Shown one piece after another: positions 55,179 to 63,943 of a DNA stretch of 64,000 bases. Position 1 is the first letter of the stretch, and each line of letters begins with the position of its first letter. The stretch comes from Methanolobus sp. WCC4 (GTDB taxonomy: Archaea > Halobacteriota > Methanosarcinia > Methanosarcinales > Methanosarcinaceae): positions 850,480-914,479 of the forward strand of contig NZ_CP150629.1 in the NCBI RefSeq assembly GCF_038022665.1. The letters are read 5' to 3'. The notes beneath the pieces are model-generated. The model had not been told where the DNA came from. It was given only the letters and a program-made list of their open reading frames with translations, and ran no database searches. Made by a program: the position numbers and the translations under genes.

Positions 55179-56120
55179 TCAGATAAACCCTTCTTTTTCA
55201 AGTAATGTAAGTGAACGGATCCATTCGCCTTTTGGTTCCCTGGAAGTTCCCACTACAAGTCTCTTTATGTCTCCCACCTGCTCTACAACACCCTGAGCTT
55301 CGATGGTCTCTCCCGGGAGTGCCTGTCCTGCGTAGGTATGGGTATAGGAAAGTACGTGGTCGATCTCATCGTGGTCAACCTTGTAGACAGAAGGACTGTC
55401 AAAGGCAAGGTCTGCATTGGTGACCTTTGCTTCTATCTTCATGGTGCCGATATCCTCTCCTCTTAAGGTTGGTTCCTTTATCTGCTCCCAGTCACGCACA
55501 AAGAGGAGGTCGAAGTATGTGCCATCTACCATTCCACGGTTGCCCTTTCTCTTCTCATGGAGAATGAACTCCTCGAATGAGATCTCAGGTATACGCTTGT
55601 TGTATATCTTCTCCCACATCTTCATGTCGATATCTTCTATTGGGCCTGGTTCTGCCTTTGCCTTTGCAATCGCATCCCTTGCAATGAACCAATGCTTGCC
55701 GTAGACCACAAAATCAATGTCCGAGCCTTCGTTCTGAAGTCCGGGCAGGAGTGAGCCTGTAACTCCCATCATCTCTCTTGGAATGCCTGCTTTTTCAAGC
55801 ACATCGACAACGACCTTTACCCTGTGGTCAGTTTCATACAACCTTTCAATAGCGCTGTTAGGTGGGAGTACCTTCTTGATCTGTTCCTCTGGTACGACAT
55901 GGACATCCTCCACCCATTCAGGACGATTCTCACGCATGAAGTCAAAGGCAACATCAAAATCATATTTCTTGTAGCGTTTGCCATCAAGCTCACGTTCTCC
56001 GTTCTCATCAGGTACGTATCTCATTGTAGACCTGATGCCATTCGGATGGAAATAATCGGAAACTGCGAATATCCAGTCGTCTTTTGTAACAAGGAAATCC
56101 CTGAGTCTTGTCTTAATCAT
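55179..56120 (-). CDS. Archaeal nucleotidyltransferase-domain protein
   Basis: A 313-residue protein with a polymerase-beta-type nucleotidyltransferase core: GVTGSLL followed by NEGSDIDFVVYG (about residues 119-140), which holds the Gly-Ser and the first two metal-binding Asp residues. Other Asp/Glu-rich segments (IEDIDMKMWEKIYNKRIPE) follow. A C-terminal beta-rich domain (about 235-313) resembles an RNA-binding fold. The substrate is unknown. Convergent with the DUF2098 gene. Confidence 0.78.
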   Translation of the reverse strand: MIKTRLRDFLVTKDDWIFAVSDYFHPNGIRSTMRYVPDENGERELDGKRYKKYDFDVAFDFMRENRPEWVEDVHVVPEEQIKKVLPPNSAIERLYETDHRVKVVVDVLEKAGIPREMMGVTGSLLPGLQNEGSDIDFVVYGKHWFIARDAIAKAKAEPGPIEDIDMKMWEKIYNKRIPEISFEEFILHEKRKGNRGMVDGTYFDLLFVRDWEQIKEPTLRGEDIGTMKIEAKVTNADLAFDSPSVYKVDHDEIDHVLSYTHTYAGQALPGETIEAQGVVEQVGDIKRLVVGTSREPKGEWIRSLTLLEKEGFI

Positions 56121-56276
56121 ATATAGCCTTCCTTAAGATCGTCCGGCAGCTCTCTAATGGTTTGCCGGTAGTTATTTGTACAGGTAAACTGCCTTTTTAC
56201 ATAAAAATAGTTCTGACATCTTCCGGTCATTGAAGGCCGGTTGTATTTCTTATATATGTCCTGAGATAGTTCATCA

Positions 56277-57488
56277 ATGGTTTACAAGGTGAAATGTTTG
56301 CTATTATTTGAGAAATGGGTGCGCGATATCCGCCGTGAGTTCCACAGGAACCCTGAACTGAGCTTTCATGAATATGGGACACAGGAACTGATAATGTCCA
56401 TTCTGGGAGAATTAGGTATCGAGTGCAGGAAGATCGCTGATACCGGCGTGATCGCGGAGGTCCGGGGAAGATGTCCGGGTCCCTGTATTGCCATTCGTTC
56501 TGACATAGATGCTCTTTCAGCGCACGAGTCCCTGACGGAGCTCAATGAGGATTACATCTCCCGTAATCCCGGTGTGATGCATGCCTGCGGGCACGATGGG
56601 CACATGGCCATTGTCCTGGGCGTTGCCAGGCTCATCAGGGAGAAACGAAATGATCTTTGTGGTACTGTAAGGTTCATCTTCCAGCCTGCTGAAGAAGTGC
56701 CCCCTGGTGGAGCCATCAGGGTAATTGAGGAAGGTGGTCTTGAGGATGTGGACGCCATCATTGGTCTGCACATCTTCGGTGATGTTGAATTAGGTGATAT
56801 AAACATACGTGCCGGACCTTTCATGGCAAACTCAAATCGGTTCACAGTGAAGATATTCGGGAAAGGTGGCCATCACTCGACACCTGATATGTGTATCGAC
56901 CCGATAATGATAGCTTCCGAGTTCATATCCTCTCTTAAAAAGAGTGTCTCTAAAAAGGTGTCTGCTTCGGACCATGTGCTTGGATTCGGTACCATCCATG
57001 CCGGGAAGCAGTTCAACAGGTCCCCTGACGAGATTGAGGTCGTTGGTAGTTTCAGGACCTTTGATGATGCCGATACTGAGATAATTGAGGGGACAATGCG
57101 TTCGATCCTTGATTCACTTATGGTGTCCTATTCCATGGAGGGTATCGTCGGTCTTCCATCATACGATCTTGATATTCTGCACGGTTATCCTGTCCTGTTC
57201 AATGACCCCGTTTTCACGGAAAAGGCGTCTAAATTGCTTAAAGCTAAGTTCACTACTGTCGACTCCCACGCAGAGGCTATATTCGGTGCTGAGGATTTTG
57301 CATATTACCTGCAGGAGGTTCCCGGGATGTATGCTGTCATCGGGACACGGAATGTGGAAAAAGGTATCGTTGAAGGAAATCATTCCTCGAGCTTCGATAT
57401 AGATGAGGACGTACTGGCTATGGGAGTTGAGCTGCTTTATTCCATAGCAGTGGATTTTCTCAGGGATCCGGGGGCATATCTCGAATGA
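56277..57488 (+). CDS. M20-family amidohydrolase
   Basis: A 403-residue zinc amidohydrolase of the aminoacylase/IAA-amino acid hydrolase group. Metal residues are present: HACGHDGHM (residues about 103-111), QPAEEVPPGG (about 139-148), DSHAEAIFGAEDFAYYL (about 325-341), and a typical dimerisation insert. It cleaves acyl groups from amino acids; the natural substrate is unknown. The gene overlaps the next GNAT gene by ATGA and so shares a transcript. Confidence 0.9.
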   Translation: MVYKVKCLLLFEKWVRDIRREFHRNPELSFHEYGTQELIMSILGELGIECRKIADTGVIAEVRGRCPGPCIAIRSDIDALSAHESLTELNEDYISRNPGVMHACGHDGHMAIVLGVARLIREKRNDLCGTVRFIFQPAEEVPPGGAIRVIEEGGLEDVDAIIGLHIFGDVELGDINIRAGPFMANSNRFTVKIFGKGGHHSTPDMCIDPIMIASEFISSLKKSVSKKVSASDHVLGFGTIHAGKQFNRSPDEIEVVGSFRTFDDADTEIIEGTMRSILDSLMVSYSMEGIVGLPSYDLDILHGYPVLFNDPVFTEKASKLLKAKFTTVDSHAEAIFGAEDFAYYLQEVPGMYAVIGTRNVEKGIVEGNHSSSFDIDEDVLAMGVELLYSIAVDFLRDPGAYLE

Positions 57489-57922
57489 GCACAGTTCCTT
57501 TCTCTCCGGAGTATTCTTCTGCGACAAAGTCCTTTGTACTTGGTGTACTCCTGGGTGAAGGTTTTGAATATGATCCAATGAAGGACTCTGACCTTGATGA
57601 TATCGAAGGTGTCTATCTGGAAAAAGGTGGAGGATTCTTTTTGTTCCTTGATGATGGTGAGATCATCGGGACGTCTGCTGTAAAGCCTCTGGGTTCCGGA
57701 ATATGTGAGATAAAACGGATCTATGTAAAAAAGGAATGTCGAGGGAAGGGTATTGGTTCTGATATGTTCGAAAGGGCCCTTGAATATGCAGGTGAGAACT
57801 TTTCTGTTGTCAGGCTTAAGACCGATCTCTCACTTGAAACGGCTATAGCGATGTATCTTAAAAAAGGATTCACCGTGACAAAAGAAGAGAAAGGGACCAT
57901 TTATTTTGAAAAGGTCCTGTGA
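57485..57922 (+). CDS. GNAT-family N-acetyltransferase (1)
   Basis: A 145-residue acetyltransferase. The acetyl-CoA loop is visible as KKECRGKGIGSDMFERAL (about residues 80-97), with IKRIYVKK before it. It overlaps the amidohydrolase gene (ATGA), so the pair may add and remove acyl groups on the same compound, which is inference. It converges on the second GNAT gene, whose stop is 24 bases away. Confidence 0.85.
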   Translation: MSTVPFSPEYSSATKSFVLGVLLGEGFEYDPMKDSDLDDIEGVYLEKGGGFFLFLDDGEIIGTSAVKPLGSGICEIKRIYVKKECRGKGIGSDMFERALEYAGENFSVVRLKTDLSLETAIAMYLKKGFTVTKEEKGTIYFEKVL

Positions 57923-57945
57923 CCTTTGTCTTAAGAAGTGCTTGT

Positions 57946-58398
57946 TCAGATGACCTTCATCATCGCGACCTCGTCGCAATTAGGGAATTTAGGACATTTT
58001 ATGCATCCGGTCCATACCTTGTGTGGAAGCATCTGTTTGTCTATTATCTCAAAACCCTGTTTCTCAAAGAATGGGACTGCATATGTCAGGGTGAACACAT
58101 TGTTGACGCCAAGTTCCTTTGCCTCTTCAAGGCAGGCATTCACCAGTTTCGTACCAATTCCTTTGTCCCTGTATTCTGCCTTGACCGCAAAGGACAGCAC
58201 CTCTGCCATGTCCTCCCAGCTTATCTGAAGGGCACAGCAGCCGATGATCTCACCGCCCTCCTCACAAACGTAGAAGCTGCGGGTGAACTCATAAAGCTCG
58301 CTCAGTGAACGCTGAAGCATCATCTCCTGCTTTGCATAGGTATCAATTATGCCTTTGATATCTGGTACATCTTTGACCGTAGCTTTCCTTATTATCAA
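57946..58398 (-). CDS. ArgA-like GNAT acetyltransferase
   Basis: A 150-residue GNAT enzyme of the type annotated as N-acetylglutamate synthase-like in methanogens. Seen: IRKATVKDVPDIKGIIDTYA, the acetyl-CoA loop KAEYRDKGIGTKLVNACLE (about residues 73-91) and an unusual C-terminal Cys motif CIKCPKFPNC (about 132-141), which is typical of this archaeal group. It could supply acetylglutamate for ArgB (51996); this is inference. A short gap (35 bases) separates its start from the tRNA-Arg. Confidence 0.82.
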   Translation of the reverse strand: MIIRKATVKDVPDIKGIIDTYAKQEMMLQRSLSELYEFTRSFYVCEEGGEIIGCCALQISWEDMAEVLSFAVKAEYRDKGIGTKLVNACLEEAKELGVNNVFTLTYAVPFFEKQGFEIIDKQMLPHKVWTGCIKCPKFPNCDEVAMMKVI

Positions 58399-58433
58399 TT
58401 ATGCATCACCGGGATTGTTAAAAAGAGAAATAG

Positions 58434-58508
58434 CGAGCGTGAAGGGATTTGAACCCCCGGCTTGCAGCTTAGGAGGCTGCCGCCATATCCTGACTAGGCC
58501 ACACGCTC
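58434..58508 (-). tRNA. tRNA-Arg (CCU)
   Basis: On the minus strand: acceptor GAGCGTG pairs with CACGCTC; anticodon arm GCAGC-CTCCTAA-GCTGC gives anticodon CCU (AGG codons); T-arm CGGGGGTTCAAATCCC-type; discriminator G. No intron and no encoded CCA. The upstream side (58509-58663) has AT-rich DNA where its promoter would be. Confidence 0.9.
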
Positions 58509-58663
58509 ATGTTGTGCTACTCACGTAATAACATTCAATATCTTAAAGTTATTGGTGAAAAAGCTTTCTTGTCGGTAATTTTCGGGAATATATCCTCAAA
58601 AATGTGGAGATCTGTCCATTATACTGAAAAGTGATACTAAAAAAATGGAAAGCACCTTAAGGT

Positions 58664-59554
58664 TCATACCTGAGAATCCAGAAGGTCCATCAATTTCCTG
58701 TTCTTTTCAATTCCTGTATCGATCCCCAGCATCTCTGCCGGGAAACCCAGGGCAAGTCCGAGCAGTTGTGTGTAATGAAGTACAGGTATGTTGAACTCCG
58801 CTCCATTCTTTTCTTTGATCTCGGTCTGTCCGGCGTCCAGTTGCATATGGCAGAACGGGCATGAGTTGACTATGCAATCCACTCCGGTTTCCTCTATCCG
58901 GGCAAGCTTGGCTTCCGTCATCCCAAGGGACCTGTCCTTCATGGCAGAGCGTACTCCGCCTCCAGCTCCGCAACATGCCATCTTATCGGGGTATTCCACA
59001 CTGCTTGCACCCAGTGCGGTGACAAGTTCATCAAAGAATGCGGGTCTTTCGAAGCTGCCCAGTCCTCTGTCCTTTGTGGGTTTTATAAGGTGGCATCCGT
59101 AATGGACGGCAACCCTTATGTTCAGTTGTCTTTCAACATAGGATGCTATCTTTTCAGGGCCGTATTCCTGGTACAGGTATTCTATTATATGCCTGACGTT
59201 GATGTCACCCCTGATCTCCCTGCCTATCTTTTCCAGGTGTCTGTTGACATCTTCCTTCGACTCTTCATCCTCTTTTATACTGCGATTTGCATCCTCAAGA
59301 GTACTGAAGCATCCGTTGCAGATGGTGAGCATATCCCTGTCCTTCTGCTCGGACAGTACTATATTACGGCTTGCCAGTGTGAGCCATGTTGTCCTGTCAA
59401 AAGAGCGGAAAACCCCTGGAGCGGGGCAGCATGAGGCACCTTCAAGGTCAACGCAATCGATATCGAGTTTCGCAAGACACAATTTCGTTGCCATCTCTAT
59501 TCCAGGGTATCGGTTAGGGACAAGGCATCCAAGGAATAATGATAATCCTTTCAT
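58664..59554 (-). CDS. hdrB: Heterodisulfide reductase subunit B
   Basis: Catalytic subunit of the soluble heterodisulfide reductase, holding the unusual iron-sulphur clusters that split CoM-S-S-CoB. The 296-residue protein has two CCG domains: the first with SCCPAPGVF and CNGCFS (about residues 40-85), the second with HYGCHLIKPT, MACCGAGGG and NSCPFCHMQL (about 150-240). All cysteines of both motifs are present. It overlaps hdrC by ATGA. No hdrA is adjacent, so HdrA must come from another locus. Confidence 0.95.
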   Translation of the reverse strand: MKGLSLFLGCLVPNRYPGIEMATKLCLAKLDIDCVDLEGASCCPAPGVFRSFDRTTWLTLASRNIVLSEQKDRDMLTICNGCFSTLEDANRSIKEDEESKEDVNRHLEKIGREIRGDINVRHIIEYLYQEYGPEKIASYVERQLNIRVAVHYGCHLIKPTKDRGLGSFERPAFFDELVTALGASSVEYPDKMACCGAGGGVRSAMKDRSLGMTEAKLARIEETGVDCIVNSCPFCHMQLDAGQTEIKEKNGAEFNIPVLHYTQLLGLALGFPAEMLGIDTGIEKNRKLMDLLDSQV

Positions 59555-60078
59555 GCACTGTCCTCCTTCCCGGATATGCCTGCCTGCATGACAAGTTCTT
59601 CAAAACCGCATGAAGAAAGCAGTACTTTTACTTCCTCCAGCTCATCCTTATACTTGTGAACGGTCTCAGGTAGCTCTTCCAGTCCTATCCCGGTTCTTTT
59701 CATTTTGTTTTCTTCATTTATGGGAACTGCATGCCCGTGCTCTATAAGCATCGCGCATACTTCTTTGTGTTCGGGCAGGATCCTTCCATTGTGTGCTGAT
59801 ATGGCCCTGATGTCAAGTAATATCTCTACTATGTCTATTCCTCTGGGGCATCTTTCCTGACAGTTGTAGCAGGTGGTGCACATCCATAGCTCCGCACTGT
59901 CCAGTATATCAGTGGTCTTGCCTGCCATCTTCACAAGTTTTCGTATGTTCAGGCTGGTGTGTCTTCCTGAGGGACAACTGCTGCTGCATATGCCGCACTG
60001 CATGCATTTCAGTGCATCAGTGGAAACTTCCGTGAGCTTATCAAGAGTATCTTTTCCAGTTGCGTTTTTATCATCCAT
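59551..60078 (-). CDS. hdrC: Heterodisulfide reductase subunit C
   Basis: The iron-sulphur electron-transfer subunit. The 175-residue protein carries two ferredoxin-type motifs, CMQCGICSSSCPSG (about residues 25-38) and CTTCYNCQERCPRG (about 68-81). ATG 60078 is used, as the 23-residue extension to 60147 has no match to the family; GAGGGCGAG precedes it. It overlaps hdrB by ATGA, the usual hdrC-hdrB order of methanogens with cytosolic Hdr. In Methanosarcina such pairs are separate from hdrA, as seen here. Confidence 0.94.
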   Translation of the reverse strand: MDDKNATGKDTLDKLTEVSTDALKCMQCGICSSSCPSGRHTSLNIRKLVKMAGKTTDILDSAELWMCTTCYNCQERCPRGIDIVEILLDIRAISAHNGRILPEHKEVCAMLIEHGHAVPINEENKMKRTGIGLEELPETVHKYKDELEEVKVLLSSCGFEELVMQAGISGKEDSA

Positions 60079-60286
60079 GCACTCGCCCTCTGCTTTAAAA
60101 CAGTATTTTTGCAAGAAAGATAAAGTTTCCGACAAGACAACTCTCATGCAGGGATGCTGCAGACCTGCCTTGACGTCTTCTTTCTACATGTCACATATGC
60201 GTTTTTCAATATAATTATACTTCCAGCTCAGGGCAGTGAATGAGCAAACGCAAAAAAATAGAAAAGGGAAAGTAAGCCTTGCTTAC

Positions 60287-61879
60287 TTATCCGTCCAGTA
60301 TCTCTTCTGCGATGTCTCTGTAGGCATCCATCACATAGGGGATTCCGGTTACTTTTGCTGCATCTTCTGTAAGTGCCATAAGGTCCTTACGTGAGAGTGT
60401 AGTTGTGTTGAACCTTCTTGAACCGGCCATAAGCTGCTGCAGACCTACTCTTGTCTTTTCAGAATAGGAGTAGATACCAATAGCACCCAATGGGATATTG
60501 TCTATTTCGCTGCCATAGCGCTCTTCCAGTTCTTCGTAGTGTACAAAGATCTCTTCTTTCCTGTGGCCGAACTCAGCCACTGTCTTTGGAAGATCTCCTT
60601 CATCGAGCCACTTGCCAATGTTCTTACCAACCATTCCCGGGATCATAAGGCCACGGCCCATGCAAACTGCCTTAAAGTATGGAGCACCCATTGCAAGAAC
60701 TTTGTAGATGCCATCTTCACTTGAGAAACCACCAGCCATTGCAAGGTCAGGTACTCTCTTCCCCTTGGCAGTGAGCTTATCTGCGAATTCCTGCACCAGT
60801 GATTGCAGGTATATTGTTGGTGTTCCCCATTCTTCCATCATTGGCCATGGGCTCATGCCGGTACCACCAGGAGCACCGTCGTATGTGAGAAGGTCTATCT
60901 TTGCATCAGAGCTGTATTTTATAGCCATTGCAGTTTCTGCCATGGAGTATGCACCGGTCTTCAATGTGATACGGTCGAATCCAAGTTCTCTGAGCCTGTC
61001 ACATTCTTCGTGGAATCCTTCCTCAGTTACAAAACCAAGCCTGGAGTGCCTTTCGAATTCTCTTATAGCTCCAACCTTGTATGCTTCCTGTACAGATGCA
61101 AGTTCAGGATCAGGTGTTACTATGTAACCTCTTTTCTTAAGCTCGATGGCGCGGTCAAGTTCCTTGACCTTGATCTCTCCTCCTATGCATTTTGCACCCT
61201 GTCCCCATTTGAGTTCAATGGTGTCCATTTCATGCTTGCTGGAAAGATATTCAGCAACACCAAGCTTTGTGTCCTCTACGTTCATCTGGACGAGCATCTC
61301 GCCGTAGCCGTCATGGTACTTCTTGTACAGCTCGATCCTGCGGTCCATCTCCGGAGATTCGGTTACAAGGCCGTTGTTATCTCTTTTAAGTTCAGGGTCC
61401 ACGCCACAAACATTCTCACCACAGACTATGGTGACACCTGAGATGGCTGCACCAATAGCGAAGTGTTCCCAGTTCTTCCTTGCAATATCGGTGGAACCTA
61501 ATGCTCCGGTAAATATTGGCACCTTCATCTTTACTTTCTTGTCCCATCCGTATTCTGTCTCAGTACTTACATTTGGGAATCTTGCAGTTTCAGGGCTAGG
61601 CACCATGTCATCTGGCATGCCAATAGCTCCAACGGCATATCCCTGAATGTTCAGGTGGGAGTAGTCTATTGGATAGTTCTTGTCTGCACCGGCTGTAACT
61701 TCGCCGAAAGGTCCGGGGTAAAGAACTTCACGTCCTCTGAAAGTAGATTTAAAGATTTCACAGTTTCCACGACATCCGTCCACACAACGTGTACAGAGTC
61801 CTGACATCGGTACTACACTCTTTGACCTGTTAAAGGTCCTAGTAGCGTCATTTGCATTTGGCTGTCTAAGATTTGCCAT
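60287..61879 (-). CDS. Glutamate synthase FMN-binding domain protein (GltB2 type)
   Basis: The 530-residue protein holds the FMN/iron-sulphur barrel of glutamate synthase, which makes glutamate from 2-oxoglutarate and ammonia. Seen: an N-terminal Cys motif Cys-X2-Cys-X3-Cys-X3-Cys (CTRCVDGCRGNC, about residues 28-39), KWGQGAKCIGGEI, LTYDGAPGGTGMSPWP (about 335-350) and AMAGGFSSEDGIYKVLAMGA. The glutaminase domain is a separate protein, possibly the gene starting at 63944. It diverges from glnA across 526 bases. Confidence 0.9.
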   Translation of the reverse strand: MANLRQPNANDATRTFNRSKSVVPMSGLCTRCVDGCRGNCEIFKSTFRGREVLYPGPFGEVTAGADKNYPIDYSHLNIQGYAVGAIGMPDDMVPSPETARFPNVSTETEYGWDKKVKMKVPIFTGALGSTDIARKNWEHFAIGAAISGVTIVCGENVCGVDPELKRDNNGLVTESPEMDRRIELYKKYHDGYGEMLVQMNVEDTKLGVAEYLSSKHEMDTIELKWGQGAKCIGGEIKVKELDRAIELKKRGYIVTPDPELASVQEAYKVGAIREFERHSRLGFVTEEGFHEECDRLRELGFDRITLKTGAYSMAETAMAIKYSSDAKIDLLTYDGAPGGTGMSPWPMMEEWGTPTIYLQSLVQEFADKLTAKGKRVPDLAMAGGFSSEDGIYKVLAMGAPYFKAVCMGRGLMIPGMVGKNIGKWLDEGDLPKTVAEFGHRKEEIFVHYEELEERYGSEIDNIPLGAIGIYSYSEKTRVGLQQLMAGSRRFNTTTLSRKDLMALTEDAAKVTGIPYVMDAYRDIAEEILDG

Positions 61880-62405
61880 TATTCTTCACTTCCTCTTTTT
61901 ATCTATTGCTACCGATGCAGCTAAACCGATAAATGGTCTAACTGTCCTAACCATGCGATAACAATAGTAGGCTAAAGGTTGGCGTGTGCTTTTATTAATA
62001 AATTTCTATTTTGTATTGTATTTGACTCGAAATCACCCGATTTGCATTTCTACATAAAGAAGACCACTCATTTTTTTCGCCGGAAATTATCCTTTTTGGG
62101 GTCACAGAACGATATCTATATATGGTATGGGTCCGCGCCGCCACATGGCTAAGTGATCTGTAATGTATGGGTCACCATATCAGTTTATCAGTTGCTCATA
62201 CTTACAAAAGCTCAGAATGGGTTTTTGAAGGGTCATTCGTGTGGAAGGTTTTATTGAAGGTGAGATGCCTAATTATAATGGGGGTTTTGAATATTGCTAA
62301 ATATCCTATTATTTTAAAGCAGAAAAAACTGGATAGTAATCTATTTATAGTATTGTATAGGTAATGGGTTACTTACACCCCTTAGTGAATAGAGGAGTAT
62401 TCAAT
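61880..62405. other. 526-base gap between the glutamate synthase gene and glnA
   Basis: Holds two divergent promoters. For glnA, a TATTTATA-type box is at about 62343-62350, about 56 bases before the ATG; another TATA-like CTATATATGG lies near 62117. For the glutamate synthase gene, TTTATTAATA is at about 61994-62003 (minus). I looked for the NrpR nitrogen operator (GGAA-N6-TTCC) and did not find an exact copy; only GGAAATTATCC (62081-62091) is close. No coding frame is convincing. Confidence 0.5.
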
Positions 62406-63746
62406 ATGGCAAACGTAAATCCAGCAACAAAGGAAGATGTATTAAAGGCTGTAGCCGAGAACGATGTTAAATTCATAAGGATCCAGTTCACCGATACCAT
62501 GGGTATGATCAAGAGCTGGGCAATCCCTGCAGAAGATCTCGAGGGTGCATTTGAGAATGGTGTAATGTTCGATGGTTCATCAATCGAGGGTTTCACAAGG
62601 ATCGAAGAGTCCGATATGATCCTTATGCCAGACCCAACCACCTTCAGGCTGCTCCCATGGAGACCAAAGGAAGGCGCTGTTGCACGTATCATTGGTGACG
62701 TATACAGACCTAACGGAAACCCATTCGAGGGTGACCCAAGATACGTCCTCAAGAAGGCTATCGCAAAGGCAGCTGAAAAAGGATACACAATGAACATCGG
62801 TCCTGAACTTGAGTTCTTCCTGTTCAAACTGGACGAGAATGGCCACCCAACCACAGAGCTTACTGACATGGGCGGTTACTTCGACTTTGCACCTCTTGAC
62901 AAGGCACAGGATGTCAGAAGGGCGATCGACTTCGCTCTTGAGGAAATGGGCTTTAAGATCGAAGCATCCCACCACGAGGTCGCACCATCACAGCACGAGA
63001 TCAACTTCAGATTCGGTGATGTACTTACCACATGTGACAACATTGTAACATTCAAATATGTTGTAAAGTCCATTGCAGCACACATGGGCTACTACGCAAC
63101 ATTCATGCCAAAACCACTCTTTGGTGTAAATGGTTCAGGTATGCACTCCAACCAGTCCCTCATGAAGGACGGAGAGAATGCATTCTACGACCCAAGCACA
63201 CCTGACCAGCTCTCTGTAACTGCAAAGCAGTACATTGCAGGTCTCCTCACACACATCCGTGAGTTCGCTGCTATCACAAACTCAATAGTCAACTCATACA
63301 AGAGGCTCGTACCTGGATATGAGGCACCAATCTACTGTACCTGGTCTGCATCAAACCGCAGTTCCCTTATCAGGATCCCTGCATCAAGAGGAAAGGGTAC
63401 AAGGGTAGAGCTCAGATGCCCAGACCCAGCATGTAACCCATACCTTGCATTCGCAGCAATGCTCAGTGCAGGTCTTGACGGTATTGAGAAGGGAATGGAA
63501 GCACCAGCATCAACTGATGTGAACATCTTCAAGCTCACAGAAGAAGACAGGATGGCAAGAGGAATCGAGTCCCTCCCAGGCAACCTTAAGGAAGCAATTG
63601 ACCTTATGGCAGCAAGTGAGTTTATCAAGGATGTAGTTGGAGACCACGTCTTTGAGAACTACATTGAGGCTAAGAAGGCTCAGTGGGATGACTACAAGGC
63701 TCAGGTCCACCAGTGGGAACTTGACACCTACCTTAGCGTACTGTAA
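62406..63746 (+). CDS. glnA: Glutamine synthetase, type I
   Basis: Joins ammonia and glutamate with ATP. The 446-residue protein has MFDGSSIEGF (about residues 53-62), GPELEFFLF (about 132), a catalytic core with VNGSGMHSNQSL (about 238-249), and SASNRSSLIRIPASRGKGTR (about 319-338). The length and the lack of a clear adenylylation Tyr loop suggest the alpha type; archaeal control is usually by PII/GlnK proteins, which are not seen here. ATG 62406 has GGAG before it; the open frame from 62364 adds residues not in the family. A hairpin terminator follows directly. Confidence 0.96.
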   Translation: MANVNPATKEDVLKAVAENDVKFIRIQFTDTMGMIKSWAIPAEDLEGAFENGVMFDGSSIEGFTRIEESDMILMPDPTTFRLLPWRPKEGAVARIIGDVYRPNGNPFEGDPRYVLKKAIAKAAEKGYTMNIGPELEFFLFKLDENGHPTTELTDMGGYFDFAPLDKAQDVRRAIDFALEEMGFKIEASHHEVAPSQHEINFRFGDVLTTCDNIVTFKYVVKSIAAHMGYYATFMPKPLFGVNGSGMHSNQSLMKDGENAFYDPSTPDQLSVTAKQYIAGLLTHIREFAAITNSIVNSYKRLVPGYEAPIYCTWSASNRSSLIRIPASRGKGTRVELRCPDPACNPYLAFAAMLSAGLDGIEKGMEAPASTDVNIFKLTEEDRMARGIESLPGNLKEAIDLMAASEFIKDVVGDHVFENYIEAKKAQWDDYKAQVHQWELDTYLSVL

Positions 63747-63771
63747 GTAAGGGATCATCCCTTACTTTATA
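63747..63771 (+). terminator. Terminator of glnA
   Basis: GTAAGGGA (63747-63754) pairs with TCCCTTAC (63758-63765) across a 3-base loop, starting one base after the stop codon and followed by TTTAT. A strong hairpin for this window. Confidence 0.6.
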
Positions 63772-63943
63772 TTTCAACAACTTTCAATTTATTTCAACAG
63801 GCGGTAATTTCAGGCCGCTAAAACGTGAATAGAAGTTGTTCACGAATATCCGGGCTTTTCCTGAATGGATCTTTGCATGGTTAAATTCATATCAGGTAAA
63901 TACTATCTCATAGCCCCAAGACTAAATACTTATAGTGATCAAC

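Noticed and set aside
60803-61441. 212-codon open frame on the plus strand
   Set aside because: Antisense to the glutamate synthase gene; Cys/Phe/Val-rich shadow composition.
61880-62405. NrpR nitrogen-regulator operator before glnA
   Set aside because: No exact GGAA-N6-TTCC was found; the nearest sequence (62081-62091) lacks the second half.
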